A stretch of DNA of 64,000 nt, taken from contig CP081303.1 in the NCBI GenBank assembly GCA_019720755.1, forward strand, positions 930,001 through 994,000, given 5' to 3'. Under the pieces are notes generated by a model. That model worked only from the letters and a program-made list of their open reading frames with translations. It was not told the origin of the DNA and searched no databases. Both the position numbers and the translations under genes were made by a program. Source of the DNA: Prolixibacteraceae bacterium (GTDB lineage Bacteria; Bacteroidota; Bacteroidia; Bacteroidales; Prolixibacteraceae). Shown piece after piece: positions 20,001-28,600 of this stretch (its first letter is position 1; every line of letters starts with the position of its first letter).

Positions 20001-21349
20001 CTACTTCTGCTGGGGCTGAGGTACAGCGCCCTCTGGCTACAGTTGTAATTGGGGGAATGATCACTGCCACATTGTTAACACTATTGGTTCTTCCTGTATT
20101 ATATCAGTGGGTCATGAGGCCCTCAAAAAAGCAAAGAGACAAAAAATCTTCCTCGTCCAATGGTATTGTGATTGGAGCGGTTGTTCTGTTGATGTTTGTA
20201 GGAGTTAATAAATCGTATGCTCAAACTGTCAAAGTAGACTTAAATAGTGCAATTAAAATAACCAAGAAGAATTACCCCCAAATAAAAGCTGCTCGATTAA
20301 ATGTAGTACAACAGAAAGAATTGAAACGAACTGCATGGGATTTCGGTACCACTGGAATTTCGACATCGGCAGATGAAACCAATAGTGTCGCTCCTGGTAC
20401 TGTGAACAATATCGCAATCTCACAATCAAATATTGATCTTTTTACAGTCGGTGCTAAGAAGAAACTATTGGAGTCAAATATACATACTGCAGAGGCTTCC
20501 TCTAATTTAGTGGAAGATCAAGTGATTCTGCAGATGACTCAAGCGTTTAATAAGGTAGTGTATCGGAATATGATGGTCGATCTATACTCAAGTCTTGATA
20601 CAATATATGATAATTTTGTCTCTGCTGCTGAAATGAGATATAAGATGAGAGAGAGTTCAAAATTAGATTATCTATCTGCTTTAACCAGGTATAAAGAGTT
20701 TCAGCTAACTGTTCAAAGAGTGAAAGGAGAGCAGGAAGTGGCTTTAAAAAACTTGAACCAATTCTTAATGTTAGAGGATTCCATTGTGATAGCTCCGATG
20801 ACCAGCAAATTAGCTAGTTTTGATACAGATACATTGGTAAATTCATCTTTAAACCTTGCTTCTACTAAGATAGAGCAAGCATCTAAGAACTATAAAATGC
20901 AGAAGCTTCGATTTCTACCTACAATAAATGCTTCGTATAAGAAACAAAGTGTAGATGGCAGTAGTGGTTATTATGGATATGAAATTGGAATTTCAATTCC
21001 ATTATTTAATGGACAGTCAGCACGATCTAAAGCCGCCAAAGTTCGAGTGCAAATAGCCCAACAGAATTATCAAACCCAGCTTATTGATAATCAAACATTA
21101 TATGCGAAAATGCAAATAAGATATAAAGTTTTAAAGGATGTCCAAGATTATTATAATGACGAAGCACTCCCTTTAGTGGAGGAGCAGATCTCTGCTACAC
21201 AACTAGCTTACAAGGCGGGAGAGATTGGCTATGTTGAATTTGTTCAAAATATTGATTCAAGTATATCAACAAAAGAAAAATATTTAGAGTCCTACCTATC
21301 TCTATTGGATGTGGTTGCCTCTTTAAAGTATATCACTGGCTCTATTTAA
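17018..21349 (+). CDS. cusA: Heavy-metal efflux RND pump fused to a TolC-type outer-membrane factor (CusA-CusC)
   Basis: 1443 residues. Residues 1 to about 1040 are a CusA/CzcA-type RND transporter: N-terminal FSIKNKFFIVLLTIALIVGG, the SMKSIPLDATPDITNNQVQV segment, the TM4 region with GAIDFGILIDGAVIIVES, and the Met-containing DPMPMDIGDS stretch typical of Cu(I)/Ag(I) pumps. After a polar linker, residues 1050-1070 form an internal signal-like segment (IGAVVLLMFVGVNKSYAQT) and residues 1070-1443 are a TolC/CusC-like coiled-coil barrel protein. This fusion is known in Bacteroidota. It exports Cu/Ag or Zn/Co/Ni across both membranes together with the adaptor encoded next. Confidence 0.93.
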   Translation: MIDKIISFSIKNKFFIVLLTIALIVGGIYSMKSIPLDATPDITNNQVQVITVSPNLGTEDMEKFVTYQVELAMSNLPKVTELRSVSRFGLSVVTIVFDDDMGTYLPRQLVSEALGEVEENIPEGFGKPFMAPISTGLGEVYQYTLEVDSAHKSMYTPQKLRTIQDWIVKRQMAMTPGVVEVNSFGGYTKQYEIAIDPDKLRSMNISISEVFEAVKKNNQNTGGAYIEKNYKVNYIRGEGLVRSLDDIRDIVIDVRNGAPIYIRDIANVHYGNAIRYGAFTRNGQGEAVGGIVMMLKGANSNKVIATVKDRMALIQKSLPKGVRVVPFLDRSEMIKKTTSTVAENLALGALIVIFVLVLILGNVRGGLIVASTIPLSLLFAFIMMKCFNVWANLMSLGAIDFGILIDGAVIIVESMVFYLHEKHMIGKKLSSEERNELSFKSSSTMMNSAFFGQIIIMIVFIPIMVLGGIEGKMFRPMALTFSFAVIGVLILCLTYIPMMSALFLRAPKNNKRSFGDKVVSALENIYRPVLNWALSHTKTIIGSSLALLLVSIGVFSRMGGEFIPQLDEGNVALHILMQPGTALSEMASTSTKVEKLLLKKFPDEIKSIQTRIGVADIPTDPMPMDIGDSFVILNPQSQWTATDNKEELVTLFKKTVQSIPGVNYEFSQPVEMRFNELLTGIREDLAIKIYGEDLEVLAKKASEIEKLIANIPGVGDLRAEAIQGLPQITIHYNRNKIAQYGLDIEKLNQMVSIAFGGQSTGVTYEGEKRFDIVVRYDASHRADIQDVKDLNVDLPNGNQIPLKELAMISYKPGPMQISRDNTNRRTYVGVNVRGRDVKSLVYDIQNKLDSELDLPAGYFIRYGGAFENLQRATNRLKVVVPIALIVILLLVYVAVKSFKQTLMIYAAIPLAAVGGIFSLYLRGLPFSISAGVGFIVLFGVAVMNGLVLIGGLNELHKDGNQNLKDLISLGAIRRIRPIILTASTDILGFLPMAVSTSAGAEVQRPLATVVIGGMITATLLTLLVLPVLYQWVMRPSKKQRDKKSSSSNGIVIGAVVLLMFVGVNKSYAQTVKVDLNSAIKITKKNYPQIKAARLNVVQQKELKRTAWDFGTTGISTSADETNSVAPGTVNNIAISQSNIDLFTVGAKKKLLESNIHTAEASSNLVEDQVILQMTQAFNKVVYRNMMVDLYSSLDTIYDNFVSAAEMRYKMRESSKLDYLSALTRYKEFQLTVQRVKGEQEVALKNLNQFLMLEDSIVIAPMTSKLASFDTDTLVNSSLNLASTKIEQASKNYKMQKLRFLPTINASYKKQSVDGSSGYYGYEIGISIPLFNGQSARSKAAKVRVQIAQQNYQTQLIDNQTLYAKMQIRYKVLKDVQDYYNDEALPLVEEQISATQLAYKAGEIGYVEFVQNIDSSISTKEKYLESYLSLLDVVASLKYITGSI

Positions 21350-21374
21350 TAAATACCTTTTAAATAAATATATA

Positions 21375-22616
21375 ATGAAAGTTCTATCAAAAAATATACA
21401 TACTCTACTTCTCTCTGTCTTTTTACTATCTATGTTTAGTTGTTCTAATAAGCAACCACTAAATGATAAAAAAGAGGAAGTTCATGAGTCAGAAGAACAT
21501 GAATTAATTGAGGGGAAAGTTGTTCTTAATAAAGTTCAACGAGATGCGATTAATATAAAGATTGGCTCTATCCAAAAAAGAGTAATGGCTGGAACGATTA
21601 AAACCAATGGACGTCTGGTTATTGCTCCTGCTGAGAGAGTAAATATTACGACATATATCGGAGGAATTGTCAAACAGATACCTATACTTGATGGGAAAAA
21701 GGTAGACAAAGGGGATTTTATTGCAGAAATTGCTCACCCTGATATTATCCGTATCCAACAATCTTACCAGAAAGTGTTCCATAAAATGGGCTATCTTCAA
21801 AAAGAGATGCAACGACAAAAGGTCCTTTTTAAAGGGGATGTTGCAGCTGGGAAACAATATGAGAAGGCATCATCTGATTTTCAAATGGTTCAGTCAGAGT
21901 ATAATGGAATGAAGATGCAGTTAAAAATGATCGGTTATGATACTGATAAGATTGAAGCAGGGAAAATTTACCCATCTTTGAGATTATTTGCTCCAATATC
22001 TGGATTTGTGAGCGATATTAATGTTCAATCAGGTCAATATATCAATGCCAATAGTTCTATCGCTACCATTTTAAATATCGAAAAACTCCACGCAGATATG
22101 CAGGTCTACGAAAAAGATATTGAAAAACTAAGAATTGGACAAAATGTACGACTAACTGCTACAACTTCTCCTTCGAGAGAGATAACGGGACAAATCTTCT
22201 CTATCGGAAAAGAGTTAAATCCCAAAAGTAAAACGGTTGTAGTTCATGTCTCGTTGGACACTGTCTTTTCTGATCTCAAAGCCGATGGCTTTGTGAATGG
22301 GGAGATTCTTTTTGGAGAGAAGCAAGCGGAAGTTCTACCTGAAAGTGCTATGGTTGAATTGGCTGGAAAATATTATGTTTTCGTCTTTGATAAACAAGTA
22401 ACAAAAGAACTTGCTGAACTTACCCATACAAAAGATGAAATGCAAGAGGATCGTTTTGTATTCGACATGGTGGAAGTGATTCCAATAAAAAAACAAAATA
22501 GCTATATTGAAGTGAAATTTGTAAAACCAGTAAAATCAGATACAGATATTGTTCTTGATGGCGCTTTCTATCTTCTATCTGATATGAAAAAAGGAGAGAC
22601 TGAGCATTCTCACTAA
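21375..22616 (+). CDS. cusB: Efflux RND periplasmic adaptor lipoprotein (CusB/CzcB type)
   Basis: 413 residues with a lipoprotein signal (LSMFSC, lipidated Cys23). The order of parts is adaptor-like: a GTIKTNGRLVIAPAERVNIT strand, a lipoyl half (GGIVKQIPILDGKKVDKGDF), an alpha-helical hairpin (residues about 130-185), the second lipoyl half (LFAPISGFVSDINVQSGQYI), then a beta-barrel domain and a C-terminal membrane-proximal part. It begins 25 bases after the pump gene and would dock the RND part to the outer-membrane part. The symbol marks family, not proven metal. Confidence 0.9.
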   Translation: MKVLSKNIHTLLLSVFLLSMFSCSNKQPLNDKKEEVHESEEHELIEGKVVLNKVQRDAINIKIGSIQKRVMAGTIKTNGRLVIAPAERVNITTYIGGIVKQIPILDGKKVDKGDFIAEIAHPDIIRIQQSYQKVFHKMGYLQKEMQRQKVLFKGDVAAGKQYEKASSDFQMVQSEYNGMKMQLKMIGYDTDKIEAGKIYPSLRLFAPISGFVSDINVQSGQYINANSSIATILNIEKLHADMQVYEKDIEKLRIGQNVRLTATTSPSREITGQIFSIGKELNPKSKTVVVHVSLDTVFSDLKADGFVNGEILFGEKQAEVLPESAMVELAGKYYVFVFDKQVTKELAELTHTKDEMQEDRFVFDMVEVIPIKKQNSYIEVKFVKPVKSDTDIVLDGAFYLLSDMKKGETEHSH

Positions 22617-22791
22617 GCCTTTTGTTTTTGTTAAATAAGATTTTTTGTTCATATTCCTCGAAATTCAGTAATCAACTGAAAATCGAGTGAATTTTATAGC
22701 CAAACGGTGAGGATATATATGCCTTTAAATAACATGAAAAGTGTAATCTCAAGTGTTGTTAAATATTTTATTTCCTCATGATAATATTTCT

Positions 22792-22832
22792 AAAAGGACA
22801 GATTTTTAAGAATGAAAAGTCTGTCCTTTTAT
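22792..22832 (+). terminator. Terminator of the metal efflux operon
   Basis: Perfect 11-base arms AAAAGGACAGA (22792-22802) and TCTGTCCTTTT (22820-22830) around a 17-base loop. The T-rich end continues on both strands, so it may be bidirectional between the convergent cusB-like and LRR genes. The rest of 22617-22910 shows no gene. Confidence 0.8.
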
Positions 22833-22910
22833 GGGATGTAAGATAACTGGACCCTATTTGAACTTAATTTACAACAAGTAGTCATCCCTAGATACTGATT
22901 CAATGAAAGA

Positions 22911-23887
22911 TCATTTTTGGCCCTCTAAGGAAAATAATCTCCATACCCTATCCTTCTTGTATCTCTCTAATGAAGTTTTGGGAACAAACACCTTTGCCTC
23001 GAATTTAAACTTAGTATCAAAGCTATTATAACATATGGATGGAGGAGTCGTAGCTTTACATTGTATTACTTGTATTCCATTACAACAATAAAATGCCCAC
23101 TTTTTGATGGAAGTGACACCTTTGGGAATTACGAGATGACCACCCAATCCCGTACACCCCTTAAAGACTTCCTCTTCAATTTTACTTAATCCCTTAGATA
23201 GAATGAGCTCTCCTGAGAACCCTTTACAGTCATAAAATGCATTTGAATCAATTTTAGTTACTGTATTAGGAATCTTTAGTTGGCCCGTGAATCCTGAACA
23301 GCCATAAAATGCTGAATCTTCAATTTTACGTAATCCCTTTTGCAGAATCAGTTCACCTGTAAACCCCTTACAATCCGTAAATGCTCCCGAACCAATTTCA
23401 GTCACGGTGTTCGGAATCTTTAGTTGTCCTGAGAACCCAGAACAATAAGCAAAAGCATATTCTTCAATTTTTTCCAATCCCTCAGGCAGAATAAGCTCTC
23501 CAGAGAATCCTGTACAATCATCAAATGCAAAAGAACCAATCTCGGTTACGTTCATCGGAATGTTTAGTGGTCCAGATAGCCCCTTACAATTAGTAAATGC
23601 TAAGGAACCAATTTTTCTCAAAGTATTTGGCAATATTAGTTTTCCCACTGCTTCTTCACAACTAACAAATGCAATATCAGCGATACTGTATACCTTTTTC
23701 CCATTGATCTCATTGGGTATCACAAATTCAGTATTGGTCGCAGGCCCTTCGTATCCAGTAATTTCAATACCTGAAATATATACACCATTTTCTAGGACTT
23801 TACAACTGTCATAGAGGAAGTCTTCCACTTTTTGTGCGGGTGCAATCCATACGATAAAAAAAATAGGATGGTAAGGTTTGTTTTCAT
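22911..23887 (-). CDS. BspA-type leucine-rich repeat protein with a frameshifted signal peptide
   Basis: The main frame encodes about 300 residues of tandem 23-24-residue LRR_5 (BspA-like) repeats, with units such as IPNTVTEIGSGAFTDCKGF and GLRKIEDSAFYGCSGF, then a C-terminal TTPPSICYNSF cap. These are surface or secreted proteins in Bacteroidota. In the repeat frame the only start is a TTG at 23891, giving an odd N-terminus. The ATG at 23887 in the next frame starts a good signal peptide (MKTNLTILFF) that runs into a run of eight T. One extra T would join it in frame to IVWIAPAQKVEDF. The gene is therefore off by one base, by mutation, phase variation or sequence error. Confidence 0.8.
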
Positions 23888-24099
23888 GCAAATAACATTA
23901 AAGATTTATTGTTGTTGCTATTGCAAAGTTAAGTTTAAAAAGTATTTATTTCGTTGGTCTATAAGATAAATTGCCTTGTGTAATGTATAACTTTATGTCT
24001 ATAACATGGATTCGATTCCATGTTTTAAGCTATTGATTGAATCGATTCATTCATTTTTTGTACTTCTTTATGGGGACAGAAAGGCAATATATAGAGGCA

Positions 24100-24140
24100 A
24101 TAAAAAAGGACAAACCAACATCTGTTGACCTGTCCTTTCG
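24100..24140 (-). terminator. Terminator after the CDGSH gene
   Basis: Read on the minus strand, arms AAAGGACA (24138-24131) and TGTCCTTT (24112-24105) are followed by a run of T, 35 bases beyond the CDGSH stop codon. Confidence 0.75.
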
Positions 24141-24175
24141 TGGGAAATATGAAAGCAAACTTTTCCCAATATATT

Positions 24176-24424
24176 TTACTCTAACTCCACGTCTTTGTGG
24201 CTACCATCACAATAGGGTGGGGTCTTGGTCTGTTTACACATACATAGGGCAACCTCTTTCTCCTCTTTCATCATAAAGACAGTGGGAGTGAAGCTTGTTC
24301 CTTGATGTGACCCATCACACCACGGTTGATTTTTTGATCTACCACAAGCACACCAAGCATAGGTCTCCCCCTCTTTGAGAGTCAATATTTTGGGCTTATT
24401 ATCTGGGATCATCGCTTTAGACAT
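24176..24424 (-). CDS. CDGSH iron-sulfur domain protein
   Basis: 82 residues with two CDGSH-type 2Fe-2S motifs: CACGRSKNQPWCDGSH (ligands Cys25, Cys27, Cys36, His40) and CMCKQTKTPPYCDGSH. This matches the tandem CDGSH proteins related to mitoNEET that are common in bacteria and thought to take part in redox or Fe-S transfer. It is a monocistronic minus-strand gene with its own terminator. Confidence 0.95.
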   Translation of the reverse strand: MSKAMIPDNKPKILTLKEGETYAWCACGRSKNQPWCDGSHQGTSFTPTVFMMKEEKEVALCMCKQTKTPPYCDGSHKDVELE

Positions 24425-24709
24425 AGATTAAATTTTAAAATTATCATTGTTGAAAAAACCGAGAATACAATGATGAAGCATCTCTCATTCTTACACTTTC
24501 TGTATCTCTATCCTGATAAACATCTATAAGGGGGTGGTTGTTCAATCTCTTATAGATTGTGCAAAAAATAGTAAGAAATGGGGAATATTGGTTATTGCTA
24601 ACCTAACGCGATGACAACCAGAAGAGGAAACACAATAAGATTTAAAATGATTTAGTAGAAGTATTTGCTATCTATAGAAAAGTTAAAAGTAAACCTGAAA
24701 GTTGATTTT

Positions 24710-25255
24710 ATGAAACTAATCCCTATATTTGGAGAGAAGTTATGTGCAGTTGAATATCCTGAAGATCATGAAGATATATTCACCAAGATATTTGAAAGTT
24801 GGGTTAACCCAGAATATCTAGAGGAGTTCTTTGAGAACAATAAAGAGGATATTACTAAGGGATATTATATTGGTTACTCTGTAGAATCGGCAATATTAAA
24901 GACATATGATCTTGCGGAATAATTTGAAAAGAGAATATTAGAATTAGCCCATTTGCCAGTATGGGAATACGAAATAGGTTTGGATGAAATATTTAAACCA
25001 TTGCACAATGAACAAACAAATATTATTCCGCTAAAAAAGAGTAAAGTACAAAAATATTGGTTAAGAATATATGCCCTGCGTATCGAGTCGAATATATATA
25101 TCGTTACAGGTGGTGCAATAAAATTGACCAAAACAATGCAAGAACGACAGCATACACAAAAAGAGCTAAACAATATCGATAGATGTAAAAATTTTCTTGT
25201 AGAACAAGGAATCGTTGATCACGATGGGCTCATAGAAACACTCCAAAGTCAATAA
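24710..25255 (+). pseudogene. Toxin-like gene of a toxin-antitoxin-chaperone locus, split by an in-frame TAA
   Basis: Two open frames lie in the same phase, separated only by TAA at 24920-24922: residues 1-70 begin MKLIPIFGEKLCAVEYPEDH and end ILKTYDLAE, and the continuation reads FEKRILELAHLPVWEYEIGL through LRIYALRIESNIYIVTGGAI and KLTKTMQERQHTQKELNNID. A CAA-to-TAA change (Gln to stop) would explain it. The intact protein would be about 181 residues, with a C-terminal region resembling RelE/HigB or Gp49-like toxins. It lies three bases before an XRE gene, as usual for such pairs. The toxin is presumably inactive unless the stop is read through or a downstream start is used. Confidence 0.75.
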
Positions 25256-25258
25256 GTT

Positions 25259-25702
25259 ATGGCAGATACTTTAACCAAAATAAAACATGTTGCTGAATCT
25301 ACCCCTTCAAAATGGATAGATAATGCAACAGAGAGACAACAAAATAGAGCTTGGAAGAGACGTTCGTTTAAAATAGCGGTAAGAGTACTTCAAGAGATTC
25401 GTGCCCAAAAACAGTCGAATGGAATGTCTCAAAAGATGCTTGCGCAGCACATGGGTGTTTCTCCCCAATATATCAATAAGTTACTAAAAGGAAATGAGAA
25501 TCTTACACTCGAAACAATTTCTAAGATAGAAGAGGTGCTTCAAATATCTCTCATTGAGGTATTATCAGAAACAACGTCCACAACAGTGCGAACAATTAAT
25601 ACATTTGATAATGTGGTAAGTTCTAAGAAAGCAATAAATATTACAGAACCTAAAGTGATCGATCTAAATAGTTATACAAATGCAACGGTAACAAATGGAT
25701 AA
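25259..25702 (+). CDS. XRE-family HTH antitoxin-like protein
   Basis: 147 residues with a Cro/C1-type helix-turn-helix at about residues 55-105 (SQKMLAQHMGVSPQYINKLL, then NLTLETISKIEEVL). A charged N-terminal region and a Thr/Asn-rich C-terminal tail flank it. It begins three bases after the broken toxin gene and its end overlaps the next gene by eight bases, so the three genes form one transcription unit. By context it is the antitoxin and autorepressor; the C-terminal tail may be the part bound by the chaperone-like partner. Confidence 0.82.
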   Translation: MADTLTKIKHVAESTPSKWIDNATERQQNRAWKRRSFKIAVRVLQEIRAQKQSNGMSQKMLAQHMGVSPQYINKLLKGNENLTLETISKIEEVLQISLIEVLSETTSTTVRTINTFDNVVSSKKAINITEPKVIDLNSYTNATVTNG

Positions 25703-26129
25703 TTTAAATCAAACCATAAGCTTTGCTTTGGCTAAAATAACCACTGAGCAATTTGCAATTATAGAAAATGATCTCTCTCTCGATTCACTTAACTTGGAAT
25801 CGAATTTCCGTTTTGCTGCCGATAAGGAGAAGAAAATGGTTGGCGTATTTGCAAAATTTTCATTCTCATCAGACCAAAATCCTTTTATGATTATTGAGTG
25901 TGGGTGTCACTTTAGAATACAACCTGATGCGTGGGAAAAGTTATTAAGCAAAGAGGAGAACTCCATTACATTTCCTAAATCTATCATTCAGCATCTTACA
26001 GTGATAACCGTTGGAACAACAAGAGGGGTTTTGCATGCAAAAACAGAAAACACAAAATATAATCATCTCTTTCTTCCAACCATAAACCTACAAGAGATGA
26101 TTACCGATGACCATAAATTCACATTTTAA
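25695..26129 (+). CDS. SecB-like chaperone of toxin-antitoxin-chaperone locus
   Basis: 144 residues, starting inside the last codons of the XRE gene (ATGGATAA overlap). The pattern of strands followed by a long C-terminal segment (FPKSIIQHLTVITVGTTRGV, HAKTENTKYNHLFLPTINLQ) fits the SecB-like proteins found as third genes of TAC modules. In such systems, best known from Mycobacterium tuberculosis (HigB-HigA-SecB-like), the chaperone protects the antitoxin. The family call is from pattern recall and should be confirmed by structure prediction. Confidence 0.6.
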   Translation: MDNLNQTISFALAKITTEQFAIIENDLSLDSLNLESNFRFAADKEKKMVGVFAKFSFSSDQNPFMIIECGCHFRIQPDAWEKLLSKEENSITFPKSIIQHLTVITVGTTRGVLHAKTENTKYNHLFLPTINLQEMITDDHKFTF

Positions 26130-26598
26130 TTATCACCTTCCATCTATTATACGCTTATCGTAGTCTATAAAGATGTAAGTTTCATGTAACCCAATGCCTT
26201 AGAATGACAAATTGAAGAGAATGGTGATTTTATGTGGATAGTAGTGTTCAACTGTTTGTATGTTAAGTTGTTGGGATTGTGATATAGGTCTTGTTTCGGT
26301 CCTTTATGTCTCTGCATTGCAATAATCTTATAGAGAATAGAGATTGTTATCGCATATTATACTAGATCTCTTCACGTTTCAGAACGCTACCTATATAAAT
26401 CAGTCCAATGAGAACCGTAGGTGGAAACCATCAAAATTACAGATATGTTGTGTTATCTCATTGTATATTGTACGGATTGTAAATTAAATAGTTAATACAT
26501 TTTTGCATACGAACATAAGAGACTCTTTACATTTAGGCTCACTCTCTTGTAAAAGAAAATGATTACCTTAGTATTATATTAAGAATACCAACATCAAT
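26130..26598. other. Intergenic spacer before the epimerase gene
   Basis: A 469-base AT-rich segment without open frames of note, repeats or a strong terminator. It should hold the promoter of the epimerase gene. Confidence 0.45.
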
Positions 26599-27615
26599 AT
26601 GAAGATATTAGTAACAGGAGCAGCGGGGTTTATCGGGTTTCATTTAATTGAAAAATTAGTACAGATACCCCATTATGAAATCATTGGACTCGACAATTTA
26701 AATGACTATTACGATACTCGTTTAAAGTATGATAGACTGAAGATTGCAGGAATTGTTTCTAGTGAAGCCCAAAAAGAGAACTGTCTTACTAAAAGTACAA
26801 AATATACCAACTATCAATTTGTGCGCACCGATTTGGTGGATGAGGAGAAATTAAATCATCTCTTTGCAAAAGAGAGGTTTACGCATGTGGTCAATTTGGC
26901 GGCACAGGCTGGGGTTCGCTACTCTATTGAGAATCCACAAGCTTATGTTCAAAGCAACTTGGTGGGGTTTGTGAATATCTTAGAGGCGTGTCGTCACCAT
27001 CAGGTGAAGAACCTTCTTTATGCTTCTAGCTCATCAGTGTATGGTGGCAACGAGAAAGTTCCTTTCTCTGAAGGAGACCAAGTGGATCATCCAGTGAGTC
27101 TTTATGCTGCTACTAAGAAGAGCAATGAGCTGATGGCACATACCTATTCACACCTTTATGGATTGAATACGATTGGGTTGCGATTCTTTACGGTCTATGG
27201 TCCTTGGGGACGTCCTGATATGGCTCCGATGCTATTTACAAATGCCATCTCAAAGGGAGAGGAGATTAAGATCTTTAACCATGGTGACATGGAGAGAGAC
27301 TTTACTTTTATCTCCGATATTGTGGATGGGATTACAAAGTTAGTTGCATTGCAAGATTCGGGCAAAAACAAATACCAGATCTTTAATATTGGCAATTCTT
27401 CTCCGGTGAAATTGATGCATTTTATCTCTACTCTCGAGTCAGAGTTGGGGGTAAAGGCAAGAAAAAAATATCTCCCAATGCAAGATGGAGATGTCCCACG
27501 CACCTATGCGGATACCACTGCATTGCACCATGCCACCGGCTATCAACCTAAAGTGAAGATTGAAGAAGGAGTAGCTCTCTTTGTCGATTGGTATAAGAAG
27601 TATCATCAGATATAA
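26599..27615 (+). CDS. NAD-dependent epimerase (UDP-glucuronate 4-epimerase-like)
   Basis: 338 residues of the extended short-chain dehydrogenase family. The nucleotide-binding motif GAAGFIGFHL is at the N-terminus, the catalytic YAATK (Tyr, Lys) is in the middle after SSSSVYGGNEKVPFSE, and RFFTVYGPWGRPDMA is typical of UDP-glucuronate/UDP-galacturonate epimerases (CapI/WbnF group). The IGLDNLNDYYDTRLKYDRL segment also fits that group. It likely makes a sugar nucleotide for capsule or lipopolysaccharide. It is alone, with a terminator downstream. Confidence 0.9.
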   Translation: MKILVTGAAGFIGFHLIEKLVQIPHYEIIGLDNLNDYYDTRLKYDRLKIAGIVSSEAQKENCLTKSTKYTNYQFVRTDLVDEEKLNHLFAKERFTHVVNLAAQAGVRYSIENPQAYVQSNLVGFVNILEACRHHQVKNLLYASSSSVYGGNEKVPFSEGDQVDHPVSLYAATKKSNELMAHTYSHLYGLNTIGLRFFTVYGPWGRPDMAPMLFTNAISKGEEIKIFNHGDMERDFTFISDIVDGITKLVALQDSGKNKYQIFNIGNSSPVKLMHFISTLESELGVKARKKYLPMQDGDVPRTYADTTALHHATGYQPKVKIEEGVALFVDWYKKYHQI

Positions 27616-27670
27616 AAGAAGGCTTGAAAATATATTATCACGACAGTTTTTACTTTCGTGATGTTCTTAC

Positions 27671-27726
27671 AAAAAGATACTATAAGGATAAGATAGGTCA
27701 GTTATTTTACCTCGTAGTATCTTTTT
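27671..27726 (+). terminator. Terminator after the epimerase gene
   Basis: Perfect 12-base arms AAAAAGATACTA (27671-27682) and TAGTATCTTTTT (27715-27726) around a 32-base loop, with more T following. Confidence 0.75.
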
Positions 27727-28600
27727 CTTTTTACCCCCACTGGCATCATCAAACCCTCCTTATACTGTTGGTCTCTTTGTGGAATATCATGTCAGGTTCT
27801 TGATGGTTCTTGACAAATATTCAAGACCTCTTGTCTTCTTGTTGCTCCTATTTTCATAGAAATGATAAAAGGGATGATGCCAATATTTGTACCCTATTGT
27901 TCGAGAGATTGAATTCTTGTCAAAAAAGTAAATCAAACATGAATAAGGAGACCGTTTATATTATATACTTAAATAGTCCTCTGTTATGATGGCTTTGTTT
28001 TTGTAATATACTGAATATTAATACTATGATGTTTGTAGAGGGGGTCCCTTTTTATTCTATAGATTCGTTATAGGTGTTTCAAAATAGCGAATACTTTTTC
28101 TCTTATGAACTTTTGTAAATATTTTTATTCCGTTGGTTCGAAGTGTTTGAATGATCTCTTTAGTATCATTTAAATCTTTCAAAGAGACTCATGATCTCTT
28201 TTTCGTTTTGTTTGTTCTTATTCATGATATTATAAGAGAGATACTTAATCACCCGAATCATTTCAACCTTCCTAAAGAGTCGTAAACAGTAGAATGTTTG
28301 ATATGTAATAGATATCGTTAATATTCGGTGCCAAAAGATCGACGAACGGACTATCTCAAACTTTTGAAAAATAGGACCTTAAAAAGCCTAATACTTTCCG
28401 CTACAAAGGAGTGTGTCAAAGCCTATGAATGTCATAAGCATCCCTTACCGATGACGTATATTGAAATGTGAGTGAATATAAAACAGAATGAATATATCGC
28501 GAGGTGCAAACCTCCAACGCAGATACTGTTTTCTCTTCTTTATGTGGAGGAGAGGGACCCTATCGGAGCTTATACTAAACTAAAAACATAAACTATTTAT
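27727..28600. other. Long non-coding spacer upstream of the first sulfatase
   Basis: About 870 bases without a convincing gene. Near its end is a small hairpin with a GNRA-type tetraloop (GAGGT-GCAA-ACCTC, 28501-28514), then a purine-rich GGAGGAGAGGGACC stretch about 35 bases before the sulfatase start. The segment may be an untranslated leader or remnants of older genes; nothing more specific is supported. Confidence 0.4.

Noticed and set aside
24037-24276. 79-codon plus-strand frame over the CDGSH gene
   Set aside because: It is antisense to the CDGSH protein, whose two motifs are unmistakable, and it overlaps the terminator.
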